From JBDNBY01 sp039767595 (GTDB lineage Bacteria > Pseudomonadota > Alphaproteobacteria > Rhodobacterales > Rhodobacteraceae): a DNA stretch of 31,772 nucleotides. The notes below the pieces were generated by a model, which made no database searches, had not been told where the DNA came from, and worked only from the letters and a program-made list of their open reading frames with translations. Where the stretch lies: positions 1-31,772 of the forward strand of contig JBDNBY010000079.1 of assembly GCA_039767595.1 (NCBI GenBank), read 5' to 3'. Positions within the stretch are counted from its first letter, which is position 1. Each line of letters opens with the position of its first letter. Of the stretch, positions 8,510 through 16,362 are shown one piece after another. A program made the position numbers and the translations under genes.

Positions 8510-8560
8510 ATTTGGGCCGACTGGGAGGTTGGTCCAAATTCTTATATGCTCCCATATGGA

Positions 8561-9670
8561 TCATTGGCCGTAATCGGGCGCGCCGGTGGTGGCAAGCTCT
8601 GGCCAATATTGGATCACGTTGCTGCCCTGAAGCGGCTGTTGATACCCTTTGTGACAGGTCTTACAGGCGGCTTTGGGTGCATCCCCATGGACAGGACCCA
8701 AGCGATGCTCAGGATATTCGGCCTCAAGCGGAACAAGGTAGTCGTTGTTCATCTCTTGGACCATAGCAATCCCAAGGCTGGCTGTGCCCCATTGCGGTGT
8801 GACTTGCTCGCCATCATAGAACGCGCGGCTGTTGTGGCAGGTCACACAGTTGCGTCCCAATGAGTTTGAGAAATAGTTCATCAACGCATAGGTCCGCTCG
8901 GTGTTTTGGATCTTGGGATCATCGGGGTAGTTTTCTACACGCGATTCCAGATCATGCACTGAGATCCGCTCGTAATCCAATAGATAGGATTCCAGTGCGT
9001 CCGAGGGCAACGAAGTATATTGCGATTGCGGAGTGTACCGGTTTTGATTGGCCGCCCAGCCCGCGCTTGCTTCGTTCACAGGGGTGATTTTGAACCAAAT
9101 ATCACTTGGAACATTTTGACCGCGGTGGCAGGTCATGCAGGTCACGCCGACTTGTTTGTTGGCATTGACGTGGCCGTCCCAATTCTCGTTGATATTTTGG
9201 GTCATCTGGATCATGCGGCGTGCCACCACTTTGGTATAAAGCGCATCCTCGCCGTAAGTCTCCATATCGCCCTCGCCGTGACAATAGGCACACCCTTGAT
9301 CTGGGGCGACCCAATTTGTCATCGCCGCCATGAGCCGGTTAAAGTTATCTTCCGTCAGATCACCAAGGACTTGGACATTCTCATATATGTCCTTGGCCAA
9401 GGCTTCATCGCCTTGGGGGATATAAGGCTCATCTTCAATCAAAAGCGCAATGTCAGGATCGGGCGTGGCCAGATCTGCGCTGAACTCAGTCATCGACATG
9501 CCTGTGCCCCTTGGCCCTGTTTGCAAGCTTTCGGTGGCTTTGGGTTGGCCATAGGTGATGATTAATGCAGCTGCAAAGACTGCGGCTCCGACGACCCCAA
9601 TGGCTATGGCAGGCCCATAGACATTGGTGGGATTTTCGTCATTCCATGTTTTAAACCACTTCGGCAGCAT
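8561..9670 (-). CDS. pufC: Photosynthetic reaction centre tetraheme cytochrome c subunit
   Basis: Periplasmic cytochrome bound to the reaction centre, re-reducing the photo-oxidised special pair. The 369-aa protein has four CxxCH haem sites: CAYCH (127-131), CMTCH (178-182), CVTCH (275-279) and CKTCH (336-340). The N-terminus (residues ~17-40) is a hydrophobic segment without a lipobox Cys, so it is probably held by an uncleaved membrane anchor rather than a lipid. The ATG at 9670 is chosen because GGAGG lies just upstream and the protein then begins MLPKWFKTWNDENP; it is one base beyond the pufM stop. A longer in-frame start at 9748 would run into pufM. pufC here replaces the pufX of Rhodobacter. 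Confidence 0.96.
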   Translation of the reverse strand: MLPKWFKTWNDENPTNVYGPAIAIGVVGAAVFAAALIITYGQPKATESLQTGPRGTGMSMTEFSADLATPDPDIALLIEDEPYIPQGDEALAKDIYENVQVLGDLTEDNFNRLMAAMTNWVAPDQGCAYCHGEGDMETYGEDALYTKVVARRMIQMTQNINENWDGHVNANKQVGVTCMTCHRGQNVPSDIWFKITPVNEASAGWAANQNRYTPQSQYTSLPSDALESYLLDYERISVHDLESRVENYPDDPKIQNTERTYALMNYFSNSLGRNCVTCHNSRAFYDGEQVTPQWGTASLGIAMVQEMNNDYLVPLEAEYPEHRLGPVHGDAPKAACKTCHKGYQQPLQGSNVIQYWPELATTGAPDYGQ

Positions 9671-9671
9671 G

Positions 9672-10658
9672 TTATTCCTCCTGACCAATAAAGGCTTCGT
9701 ACGTGCCGTAGCTGTCGTAGCCATAAGACCCGTCGTACATCGGCGCAAAATGATGCTCTTGTGCCCAGATGAACCAGTTATCGACGACTGTACCTGTCAA
9801 TAAGATGCCGATGCCGCCAGTGATTGGGCACAGGACTGCAAACCACCACGCCCAGCGGTGAATGCCTTCCATTGTGGCGTTAAAGCCCATCGTCCAGCGC
9901 CAAAACAAAGCTGCGCGTTCCGATGCCGTGCCGCGATCATAAATTTGCTCAAGCTCGCGGTCCCCGCCAAACCGTGTCACCGCGAGGATCGTTGCACCGT
10001 GCATCGCAAAGAGCAGAACCGACCCATAAAGGAACACAATCGAGAGGGCATGGAAGGGGTTATAGTACAAGTTGCCATAGCGAATGGAAAAGGCCGTCGT
10101 CCAATCCAAATGCGGGAAAATACCGTATGGCACCGCTTCTGACCAGCTGCCCATCATGACGGGGCGAATAAGGCCCAGCACGAGGAACAACCATACTGCG
10201 GCTGCAAAGGCATAGGCGACATGTTTGCCCATCTTATGCTGTTGAGCGAGCAAAAAGCTGCGCAAGAGCCATGTCATCACGGAGATCAGCAAGAACATCG
10301 AGCTGATGATATACCAACCACCTTCATTAAGGGGCGGCATACGCAATCCCCATTCCGGACCTGGAGGCTCGAGCGCAAGCCAAAAGAACTGGCGCAAAAA
10401 CTCAGGCAGGGACCAGCCGACTTGCGCCAGCATGTTCAGCCCAACAATGTTGAACCACAAGATCCCCGTGACCAGTGAAATCAGACCTGTCCAGCCGAGG
10501 TAAATCGGCCCAATCTGTGCGTTGCCGACCAACCCTGCGAGTTTTGAGAAGAACGGCGTGCCAAGCCGATCTGCGCTGAGGTTGTTTTCGTTGTCGACAC
10601 CCAGTTCCGCGGGGCCGCGCAGTTGGACTTGTGTGAATATGTTTTGATATTCGAGCAT
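9672..10658 (-). CDS. pufM: Photosynthetic reaction centre M subunit
   Basis: Integral-membrane core subunit with five helices, binding special-pair and accessory bacteriochlorophyll, quinone and the non-haem iron. The 328-aa sequence has the expected ligands shifted by one from R. sphaeroides numbering: H183 (accessory pigment), H203 (special pair, NPFHAL), H220, E235 and H267 (iron). The start at 10658 gives MLEYQNIFTQVQ, the family N-terminus, with GGGGA ahead of it; the longer frame start at 10715 lies inside pufL. It begins 2 bp after the pufL stop, consistent with coupled synthesis of L and M. Confidence 0.98.
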   Translation of the reverse strand: MLEYQNIFTQVQLRGPAELGVDNENNLSADRLGTPFFSKLAGLVGNAQIGPIYLGWTGLISLVTGILWFNIVGLNMLAQVGWSLPEFLRQFFWLALEPPGPEWGLRMPPLNEGGWYIISSMFLLISVMTWLLRSFLLAQQHKMGKHVAYAFAAAVWLFLVLGLIRPVMMGSWSEAVPYGIFPHLDWTTAFSIRYGNLYYNPFHALSIVFLYGSVLLFAMHGATILAVTRFGGDRELEQIYDRGTASERAALFWRWTMGFNATMEGIHRWAWWFAVLCPITGGIGILLTGTVVDNWFIWAQEHHFAPMYDGSYGYDSYGTYEAFIGQEE

Positions 10659-10660
10659 GA

Positions 10661-11500
10661 TTACATCCCCACTTGGCTTGGCCAGATTGGCAGTTGAAGC
10701 CACCAATTCCACCATTCAGGCCAACCTTTGGTCCAGACGGGCCCAGAAATGATGATACAGACAGCCGAGAAAAAGACCGCATTGATCGCCAGCAAAAAGC
10801 CAAGGCGGTGAATGCCTAATGTCCCGATGGAATAGCCGATGTAATCGCGAAAGAACGTATCTTCGTGATCTGGCCCAAGCACTTCGTTGCCCTTTTCAGG
10901 GTTCGCTGCGCTCAAAATCAACGCGCCGTGCAAGGCCAAGGCAAGCGTTGTTGTAAAGAACAACGTCACGGCCAGCATATGCGCCGGATTGTAATGGAAG
11001 TGTAAATAGGCATAGCCCGTATTCGAGACCCAATCGAGGTGGCTGAAAATTCCGTATGGAAATCCATGCCCCCACGCACCCATCAAGAGGGGGCGGAAAA
11101 TCACAAGCGTGACATAGGCCAAAATCGCAAAGCTAAAGGCAAATGGCACATGATAGCCCATGCCCAATTTGCGGCAAATCTCAACTTCGCGCAGGGCCCA
11201 GCTGATAAAGGCGCCGGTTGCACACATTGTAATGATTTGCCAAAGTCCGCCCTCTAAGAGAGGTGCCATACCCAGACCATAGCTTAGGTCAGGGGGGGCG
11301 ATATTAATGAGCCAAGGGTTAAATGTACCTTGTTGTGAGGCGCCCCAAAAAATGAGGACTGTTCCTAACAGGGCGAAAAAGGCTGTGGTGACCCCGAAAA
11401 AGCCCACATAAAAAGGCCCTACCCAAAAGTCGAATAAATCCCCGCCTACAAGCGTCCCGCCTCGGACGCGATATTTTCTTTCGAAGCTGAGCAAAGCCAT
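10661..11500 (-). CDS. pufL: Photosynthetic reaction centre L subunit
   Basis: Partner of PufM in the reaction centre, binding bacteriochlorophyll, bacteriopheophytin and the QB quinone. The 279-aa protein begins MALLSFERKYRVRGG as in purple bacteria, which fixes the start at 11500 after GAGAAGAG. Visible ligands, one higher than R. sphaeroides numbering, are H154 (accessory), H174 (special pair), H191 and H231 (iron), and the QB proton path residues E213, D214 and S224 (GYSIG). It is separated from pufA by 144 bp carrying two strong palindromes. Confidence 0.98.
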   Translation of the reverse strand: MALLSFERKYRVRGGTLVGGDLFDFWVGPFYVGFFGVTTAFFALLGTVLIFWGASQQGTFNPWLINIAPPDLSYGLGMAPLLEGGLWQIITMCATGAFISWALREVEICRKLGMGYHVPFAFSFAILAYVTLVIFRPLLMGAWGHGFPYGIFSHLDWVSNTGYAYLHFHYNPAHMLAVTLFFTTTLALALHGALILSAANPEKGNEVLGPDHEDTFFRDYIGYSIGTLGIHRLGFLLAINAVFFSAVCIIISGPVWTKGWPEWWNWWLQLPIWPSQVGM

Positions 11501-11600
11501 CTCTTCTCTCCGCGTACTATGGCGTTTCGTGAGCCTCACAAATGCGCCGTGTTGAATGTTGATTGGAGCCGGCCGACCATAAAAACCGCCCGCGCTCCTT

Positions 11601-11617
11601 TTTTGTTGTCAACAAAA
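11601..11617 (-). promoter_or_regulatory. pufA-pufL intercistronic inverted repeat 1
   Basis: TTTTGTTG (11601-11608) and CAACAAAA (11610-11617) are perfect 8-bp arms around one base, extended by flanking CC and GG with a small T offset. Hairpins at this place protect the upstream pufBA mRNA in Rhodobacter, giving excess LH1; that role is inferred here. Confidence 0.55.
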
Positions 11618-11625
11618 GGTTCGTT

Positions 11626-11645
11626 ATATTTCGACGTCGAAATAT
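11626..11645 (-). promoter_or_regulatory. 20-bp perfect palindrome overlapping the pufA stop codon
   Basis: ATATTTCGACGTCGAAATAT is fully self-complementary and its last base (11645) is the final base of the pufA stop on the minus strand. Position suggests an mRNA 3'-end stabiliser for pufBA, working with the second inverted repeat 8 bp further downstream in the transcript. A palindromic protein-binding site is an alternative. Confidence 0.6.
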
Positions 11646-11803
11646 TATTGAGCGCTTGCAGCGGCCAATTCGAACCAGTTGTAGTGACCCGTGCTGAGCA
11701 GGACGAGGTGAATCATCGCAGCCAACAAAAAGAGGAAGACCCCTTGCACCACGAATACGCGGCGCGGATCGAAAATGAGCCAGATCTTGTAAAACTTAGC
11801 CAT
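11645..11803 (-). CDS. pufA: Light-harvesting 1 alpha subunit
   Basis: Single-span LH1 antenna polypeptide of 52 aa, read directly from the sequence. The N-terminus MAKFYKIWLIFDPRRVFV is the family signature, residues 15-37 form the membrane helix, and A28-x3-H32 gives the bacteriochlorophyll-liganding histidine. A YNWF segment follows the helix. A strong AGGAGG lies 8 nt before the ATG. pufB ends 10 bp upstream. It ends in a 20-bp palindrome, expected to mark the 3' end of a stable pufBA segment. Confidence 0.97.
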   Translation of the reverse strand: MAKFYKIWLIFDPRRVFVVQGVFLFLLAAMIHLVLLSTGHYNWFELAAASAQ

Positions 11804-11813
11804 GTCTTTCCTC

Positions 11814-11969
11814 CTAGAAATAGAACCAAGGGCGCCAGATGAAGACAGCCAAATGCGCGATGACAGCGATTGTCGTAAACAACCATAGCCCGCTCATGTA
11901 AACTGAATGCAATTCTTGCGCCTGTTCGTCTGTTAAACCTGTGAAGGACAGGTTACTTTTCTCAGCCAT
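11814..11969 (-). CDS. pufB: Light-harvesting 1 beta subunit
   Basis: Partner antenna polypeptide of PufA, 51 aa, read directly from the sequence. It has the soluble acidic N-terminus with LSFTGLTDEQAQELH, a membrane helix from about residue 26, and ligand H39 (A35-x3-H39), ending in the conserved IWRPWFYF. H21 is the second conserved histidine. GGAGG lies 8 nt before the ATG. It is preceded by a 124-bp hairpin-rich spacer after pufQ. Confidence 0.97.
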   Translation of the reverse strand: MAEKSNLSFTGLTDEQAQELHSVYMSGLWLFTTIAVIAHLAVFIWRPWFYF

Positions 11970-11998
11970 GAACTTTCCTCCGGAACGTTACGCTGACG

Positions 11999-12103
11999 CC
12001 GCAGAACCCCTGCGGCCGGGACCTCTGGATGGCTCATTCCAACCAAAGGGGCCTGTCTGCATCATGCAGAGCAGTTCGTGATCTCAGCGTGGATTACGCT
12101 GAG
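11999..12103 (-). promoter_or_regulatory. Hairpin-rich pufQ-pufB spacer
   Basis: Three inverted repeats occupy the spacer: CTCAGCG/CGCTGAG (12083-12089 with 12097-12103, overlapping the pufQ stop), TCTGCAT/ATGCAGA (12056-12062 with 12064-12070) and CCGCAG/CTGCGG (11999-12004 with 12010-12015). In Rhodobacter the pufQ-pufB boundary is a site of RNA processing that frees pufBA; the same role is inferred. No separate promoter was recognised. Confidence 0.5.
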
Positions 12104-12315
12104 AAAATCAGGGGCGTGACTTGATCGGCCTCGGCCCATGCGCGGGCGAGGGGGCCTTGCAAGAGCAACGTGCGATAGCGCACGACGTCTGCGGCCCACG
12201 CGACAAACCCAAATGGGATTGCAGCGCAAAAGATCACGCTAAAATAAAAAATGAATTCCGCAGAGCGCCGCGATGATTTGCGGTGTTTGTGGCTCGGTGC
12301 TGAAATAGCATTCAT
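12094..12315 (-). CDS. pufQ: PufQ, bacteriochlorophyll-synthesis-associated small membrane protein
   Basis: Small protein (73 aa) with one membrane span at about residues 21-43 (FIFYFSVIFCAAIPFGFVAWAA) and the conserved C-terminal block GPLARAWAEADQVTPLIF, which matches PufQ of Rhodobacter. PufQ is thought to help deliver or regulate bacteriochlorophyll intermediates for the antenna and reaction centre. AGGAGG precedes the ATG. It starts 25 bp after bchZ, so it is very likely co-transcribed with bchXYZ, the superoperon arrangement known in Rhodobacter. Confidence 0.9.
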   Translation of the reverse strand: MNAISAPSHKHRKSSRRSAEFIFYFSVIFCAAIPFGFVAWAADVVRYRTLLLQGPLARAWAEADQVTPLIFSA

Positions 12316-12340
12316 GAGGTGTCCTCCTGTTTAAATACGG

Positions 12341-13783
12341 CTATTTTTTCATGGCCGCATGTACGGTCGTGATGTTGACGCGGCTGACGCCGTCTTGGCG
12401 CGCGCGATGTTCGGCGGCATCCCGAAGGGTCTTGGCCGCCGAAATTCTTGTTAAAATCGGATGTTGAGAGACGATGCGATCCAGTTCGGATTGCGCCTCT
12501 GGCTCCCACGGTAGGGCGGTGTACGTGGCTGTTGGGGCCGTGTCGTCCATCTCTGTGGCGAGTGGTAAAATATGGAACAGGGCGTCAAACAGACCGTTGC
12601 AGATCTCTTGCAACAAATAGGTCGCGCCGGCATAGCCCATCATCGGTGTGCCCGTGGCGCGCCGAATGGCCGCGCCAGGGAAAGAGGCCGGGATAAAGGC
12701 CGCGCTGGGCCCGTGACCGCCCTTAAGTTCGGCAAGATACATTTTCTCGTTGATCGAGCCCATGACGATCAAAGGCCGCTTTTCATTGAGCCATTCGCGC
12801 ACTTGAGTGTTGTCCGTTTTTTGACCAGCACAGCGTGCAACAGCAAAGGCACATTCAAACCCGAGATCCGTCTCTAGATAGTTGCGGATACCGCGGGCAT
12901 AGGTTTCATTGGCCACAATCGCAAAGCCGGCAGTGGCATAGAAATCTTGGGTCACAGAGCGCCACAGATCCCAAATCGGCTTGAGCGTGCTATGCTTTTC
13001 GCGCTCAATAAACGGCTCTGGGTCAAGGCCGAGATGCGCGCCCAAAGTGCGTAGAAATTTTGTGGTGCTCTCAAGGCCAATGGGCGCTTGTAGATAAGGT
13101 TTGCCAAGTGTTTCACATAAGTTACGACCAAATTCGCGGTACATGCACACATTGACATCGGCGTTCACCAAGTGCCGCATTTCTGCGACATGCGCGCCCA
13201 GTGGCATGACCATATTCACTTCGGCGCCAATCCCCTCGATAAGGCGGCGCAGCTCGGCCAGATCGCTGGGCATGTTAAATGTGCCATACATTGGCCCAAG
13301 GATATTCACGCGCGGTTTTGCATCTGCCTCGCGCTTTTTCTCGGGGGGCATGCGCCCTTTGGTCATGCCAAATTCTGTAAATAGCCATGTCATGGCGCGA
13401 TCGGCCGCTTGCCATTGATCTTCGTCGATGGTGCGGGGCAAGAAGCGCTGAATATTCGTGCCTTGCGGCACGACACCGCCACCAATCATTTCGGCAATCG
13501 AGCCTGTGACGACCACAGCCGGTAGAGAGGGATCAAGGCTCTGCCATGCGCGTTTCATCGCCCCTTCGGTGCCATCGCGGCCCAACTCTTCTTCGCCCAA
13601 TCCTGTGACCACGATTGGCAATTCATGGGGCGGCAAAGCATCGGTGTAATGAAGGACAGAGGTTACGGGCAAATTTTCACAGCCCACTGGCCCGTCGACG
13701 ACAACTTGGAGGCCTTTGATCGCGCAAAACGCGTAGACAGCCCCCCAATATCCGCCAGCACGATCATGATCAAAAATCAGCAT
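12341..13783 (-). CDS. bchZ: Chlorophyllide a reductase subunit Z
   Basis: One half of the nitrogenase-like catalytic component (BchY-BchZ) that reduces ring B of chlorophyllide. The 480-aa protein opens with MLIFDHDRAGGYWGAV, and C35 in DGPVGCEN corresponds to the single BchZ cysteine that ligates the shared 4Fe-4S cluster. VTGSIAEMIGG and LNEKRPLIVMGSINEKMY are typical internal blocks. The ATG overlaps the bchY TAA by one base, so expression is coupled. It is followed within 25 bp by pufQ. Confidence 0.97.
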   Translation of the reverse strand: MLIFDHDRAGGYWGAVYAFCAIKGLQVVVDGPVGCENLPVTSVLHYTDALPPHELPIVVTGLGEEELGRDGTEGAMKRAWQSLDPSLPAVVVTGSIAEMIGGGVVPQGTNIQRFLPRTIDEDQWQAADRAMTWLFTEFGMTKGRMPPEKKREADAKPRVNILGPMYGTFNMPSDLAELRRLIEGIGAEVNMVMPLGAHVAEMRHLVNADVNVCMYREFGRNLCETLGKPYLQAPIGLESTTKFLRTLGAHLGLDPEPFIEREKHSTLKPIWDLWRSVTQDFYATAGFAIVANETYARGIRNYLETDLGFECAFAVARCAGQKTDNTQVREWLNEKRPLIVMGSINEKMYLAELKGGHGPSAAFIPASFPGAAIRRATGTPMMGYAGATYLLQEICNGLFDALFHILPLATEMDDTAPTATYTALPWEPEAQSELDRIVSQHPILTRISAAKTLRDAAEHRARQDGVSRVNITTVHAAMKK

Positions 13784-15351
13784 TAGATCATCTCCTGCGC
13801 TTTGGCGGCGCGTTCGGCTTTGGCGCGCTTTTTCTCTTGGAGGGCGCGGAATTCGGGCTGTAGGTTCGGAGTGCCTTCCCAGATGCCCGCGCTATCGCCT
13901 TGGCCGACACCGTCGAAAAAGGCGCTCATTTTTTCCATTCGTGATTTTCCAGCCAAAGCCGCATTGATCACTTGGGCCAAGCTGCCGGCGCCTGCTACGC
14001 CCATCAGCGGCCGCGCCGAAATCAAATTGGTGAAATAGAGCGAGGGGATGTTACGCTCTTTGGCATGTTGCACCACGGGGGTTGTGCCAATGGCCAAATC
14101 AGGGGCCAGCGCATCGACCGCCGCGCAGTCATCCTCAAGAGAGGCGCGGAATTTCACGACGCAGCCTTTGGCCGCGAGCCATGCGGCATCCTCAGTGTTA
14201 TAGGGCGTTTTGGGGCAGGCGGTGCCGACATAGGGGACCTCTGCGCCACTCTCGACAAGAAGGCGGGCGACCAATAGCTCACTGCCTTCATAGCCGCTCA
14301 CGGTGATGCGGCCTTTGATGCTATTAGATTGCAAAGCGGCCTCGATGGCGGGCAAAAAGGCATTTTTGGCACCTGCGAGCGTATCAGCTTTGATCCCAAA
14401 GAGATCGCCTATCGCATCAAACCATGCGTTCGTGCCCTCTTTGCCAACAGGGGCACTGCCAAAGACGGGGCGGCCTGCATGTTCAAATTCGCGGATGGCC
14501 GCGGTGTAAAACGGATGGATCGCGGCGACAGCGGCACAATCAAGCGCGCTATACAGCTCGCGCCATTCGCGGCACGGCACGGTTGTCCCTACTTCAAGGC
14601 CCAGCGGCGCAATCATCGCCCCAATCATCATGGGATCCGCGGGGAACATTTCCCCAAGCAACGTAAGGCGCGGGCGGCCTGAGGCCTCTTTGTTCATTGG
14701 TTTGACCGGCCCTGCGGTCACTTCTTGGCGCGCATAAGAGAGCATTGCGCCAGCAAGGACATCTTTGGCCTCAGCATGGGTGGGAATGCCAAATCCAGGC
14801 ACGTCGATGCCAATCACACGCACGCCGTTGATCTCTGGTGGCAAGAGGCGCAGCGGCACGCCGCTGGCTGTTGGAACGCACAGATTGGTCACGACGATGG
14901 CATCGTATTTCTCTGGATCGGCCAGCTCAAAAGTCGCTTCGCGAATGTCTTCGAACAGTTTGCCTGTCACAAGGCTTTCTGAGTCAAAGGGCACATAGCC
15001 GACGGAGCGCCGCGCCGCATAGAAATGGCTGACAAAGCTCAGACCATAAACACAGCACGCCGACCCAGACAGCAAAGTCGCCACGCGTTTCATCCGCAAA
15101 CCCACGCGCAATGACCCAAATGCAGGGCACATTGATTGCGGTTTGTCATGGGGGCCGACGGGGTAGTCTTTGGCAAAGGTTTCTAAAATCTCTGCATTGC
15201 CAGAATTGGCCGTTGCCGTTGCGAAATCATCTTTGGAATGACATCCCAATGTGACGGGGCCGCCGTCTACGGGCGCCTCGGTGCTTGGGGCGGGGGTGCC
15301 GCGTGTGACCTCGGTTTGGTCTACTGTGTCATATGTGATTTCGTTTTTCAC
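13783..15351 (-). CDS. bchY: Chlorophyllide a reductase subunit Y
   Basis: Partner of BchZ in the chlorophyllide reductase catalytic component. The 522-aa protein has cysteines C75, C100 and C158 with the spacing of the three BchY ligands of the NB-type 4Fe-4S cluster. The first ~35 residues (Thr/Pro/Glu rich) look variable and non-conserved. The start is a GTG at 15351, 3 bp after the bchX stop, with GAGG upstream inside bchX; no ATG lies nearby in frame. The C-terminus is Lys/Ala/Glu rich. It sits between bchX and bchZ in the usual order. Confidence 0.96.
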   Translation of the reverse strand: MKNEITYDTVDQTEVTRGTPAPSTEAPVDGGPVTLGCHSKDDFATATANSGNAEILETFAKDYPVGPHDKPQSMCPAFGSLRVGLRMKRVATLLSGSACCVYGLSFVSHFYAARRSVGYVPFDSESLVTGKLFEDIREATFELADPEKYDAIVVTNLCVPTASGVPLRLLPPEINGVRVIGIDVPGFGIPTHAEAKDVLAGAMLSYARQEVTAGPVKPMNKEASGRPRLTLLGEMFPADPMMIGAMIAPLGLEVGTTVPCREWRELYSALDCAAVAAIHPFYTAAIREFEHAGRPVFGSAPVGKEGTNAWFDAIGDLFGIKADTLAGAKNAFLPAIEAALQSNSIKGRITVSGYEGSELLVARLLVESGAEVPYVGTACPKTPYNTEDAAWLAAKGCVVKFRASLEDDCAAVDALAPDLAIGTTPVVQHAKERNIPSLYFTNLISARPLMGVAGAGSLAQVINAALAGKSRMEKMSAFFDGVGQGDSAGIWEGTPNLQPEFRALQEKKRAKAERAAKAQEMI

Positions 15352-15354
15352 TGC

Positions 15355-16362
15355 TTATACCTCGTCGTAGATCACTTCGAGAGAGACGACAGGCTTGGCA
15401 TTTTTGCCGCGCATATCCACATCTGTCGCAGGCTCAAGGACGAAATCACCGCCGGTGTCCTTGCTATCGAACAGGGCCAAGAGACCGTCTTGATCAACGG
15501 GGCTTGGATGCGTGGGGACACTGTCGGTGACGGCCTGCGCAAGAGATTCGAAAAGCGAGCCCCATTGGCTCTCGGATGTGCCAACGATCTGATAATTCGC
15601 TGATTTTTTGCGCAGATCATCATCTTGGGGGATCGCGGCGAGGACCGGAATATTCACAGCCTCGGCAAAGGCTTGTGCCTCGCCTGAACCGTCATCTTTG
15701 TTGATCACCAATCCGGCGACCCCGACGTTTCCGCCCAATTTGCGGAAATATTCTACTGCGGAACACACATTATTGGCCACATAGAGCGATTGTAGATCGT
15801 TTGATCCCACGAGGATCACTTTTTGCGCCATGTCCCGTGCGATCGGCAGGCCAAAGCCGCCGCAGACCACATCGCCTAAGAAATCTAACAGGACGTAGTC
15901 AAAGTCCCAATCATGAAAGCCGAGCTTTTCCAATAGCTCAAAGCCATGAATGATGCCGCGCCCGCCACAGCCGCGGCCCACTTCTGGCCCGCCCAACTCC
16001 ATCGCGAACACACCGCCGCGTTTGAAACAGACATCGCCAATGGCGACATTCTCACCGCTGAGGCGCTTTTTTGCGGATGTTTCGATGATTGTCGGGCAGG
16101 CTTTGCCGCCAAACAAAAGGCTTGTTGTGTCCGATTTTGGATCGCAGCCAATGAGCAATACGCGTTTGCCCATCTCGGCCATTTTATAGGACAGATTGGC
16201 CAGCGTGAAGGATTTGCCAATCCCGCCTTTGCCATAGATTGCGATAATCTGCGTTTTTTTAGTGGCCTCTTGAATAGGGATCGCGTCTTGATCAGGTTCA
16301 ATGGCCGCCTCGTTTTTGAGGCGGTCTGTGTATTCCTTGAGGTTGGGTATTTGATCGTTCAT
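15355..16362 (-). CDS. bchX: Chlorophyllide a reductase iron protein X
   Basis: NifH-like ATP-dependent electron donor to BchYZ. The 335-aa homodimer subunit has the P-loop GKGGIGKS at residues 44-51, GCDPKSDTT after it, and the two cysteines that bridge the intersubunit 4Fe-4S cluster, C132 (GCGGRGII) and C167 (VCGGFGLP). The start at 16362 gives MNDQIPNLKEY and overlaps the bchC stop (ATGA); the longer in-frame start would run further into bchC. The N-terminal extension before the P-loop is typical of BchX as opposed to BchL/NifH. Confidence 0.97.
   Translation of the reverse strand: MNDQIPNLKEYTDRLKNEAAIEPDQDAIPIQEATKKTQIIAIYGKGGIGKSFTLANLSYKMAEMGKRVLLIGCDPKSDTTSLLFGGKACPTIIETSAKKRLSGENVAIGDVCFKRGGVFAMELGGPEVGRGCGGRGIIHGFELLEKLGFHDWDFDYVLLDFLGDVVCGGFGLPIARDMAQKVILVGSNDLQSLYVANNVCSAVEYFRKLGGNVGVAGLVINKDDGSGEAQAFAEAVNIPVLAAIPQDDDLRKKSANYQIVGTSESQWGSLFESLAQAVTDSVPTHPSPVDQDGLLALFDSKDTGGDFVLEPATDVDMRGKNAKPVVSLEVIYDEV

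Noticed and set aside
8435..8863. Plus-strand open frame over the pufC 3' end and the pufC-dxs spacer
   Set aside because: Most of it is antisense to the PufC C-terminal haem region; the remainder covers hairpins. No supporting ribosome site or family.
9670..9748. Longer pufC N-terminus starting inside pufM
   Set aside because: It would overlap the conserved PufM C-terminus and add an Arg/Thr-rich stretch not expected in PufC, while ATG 9670 has GGAGG.
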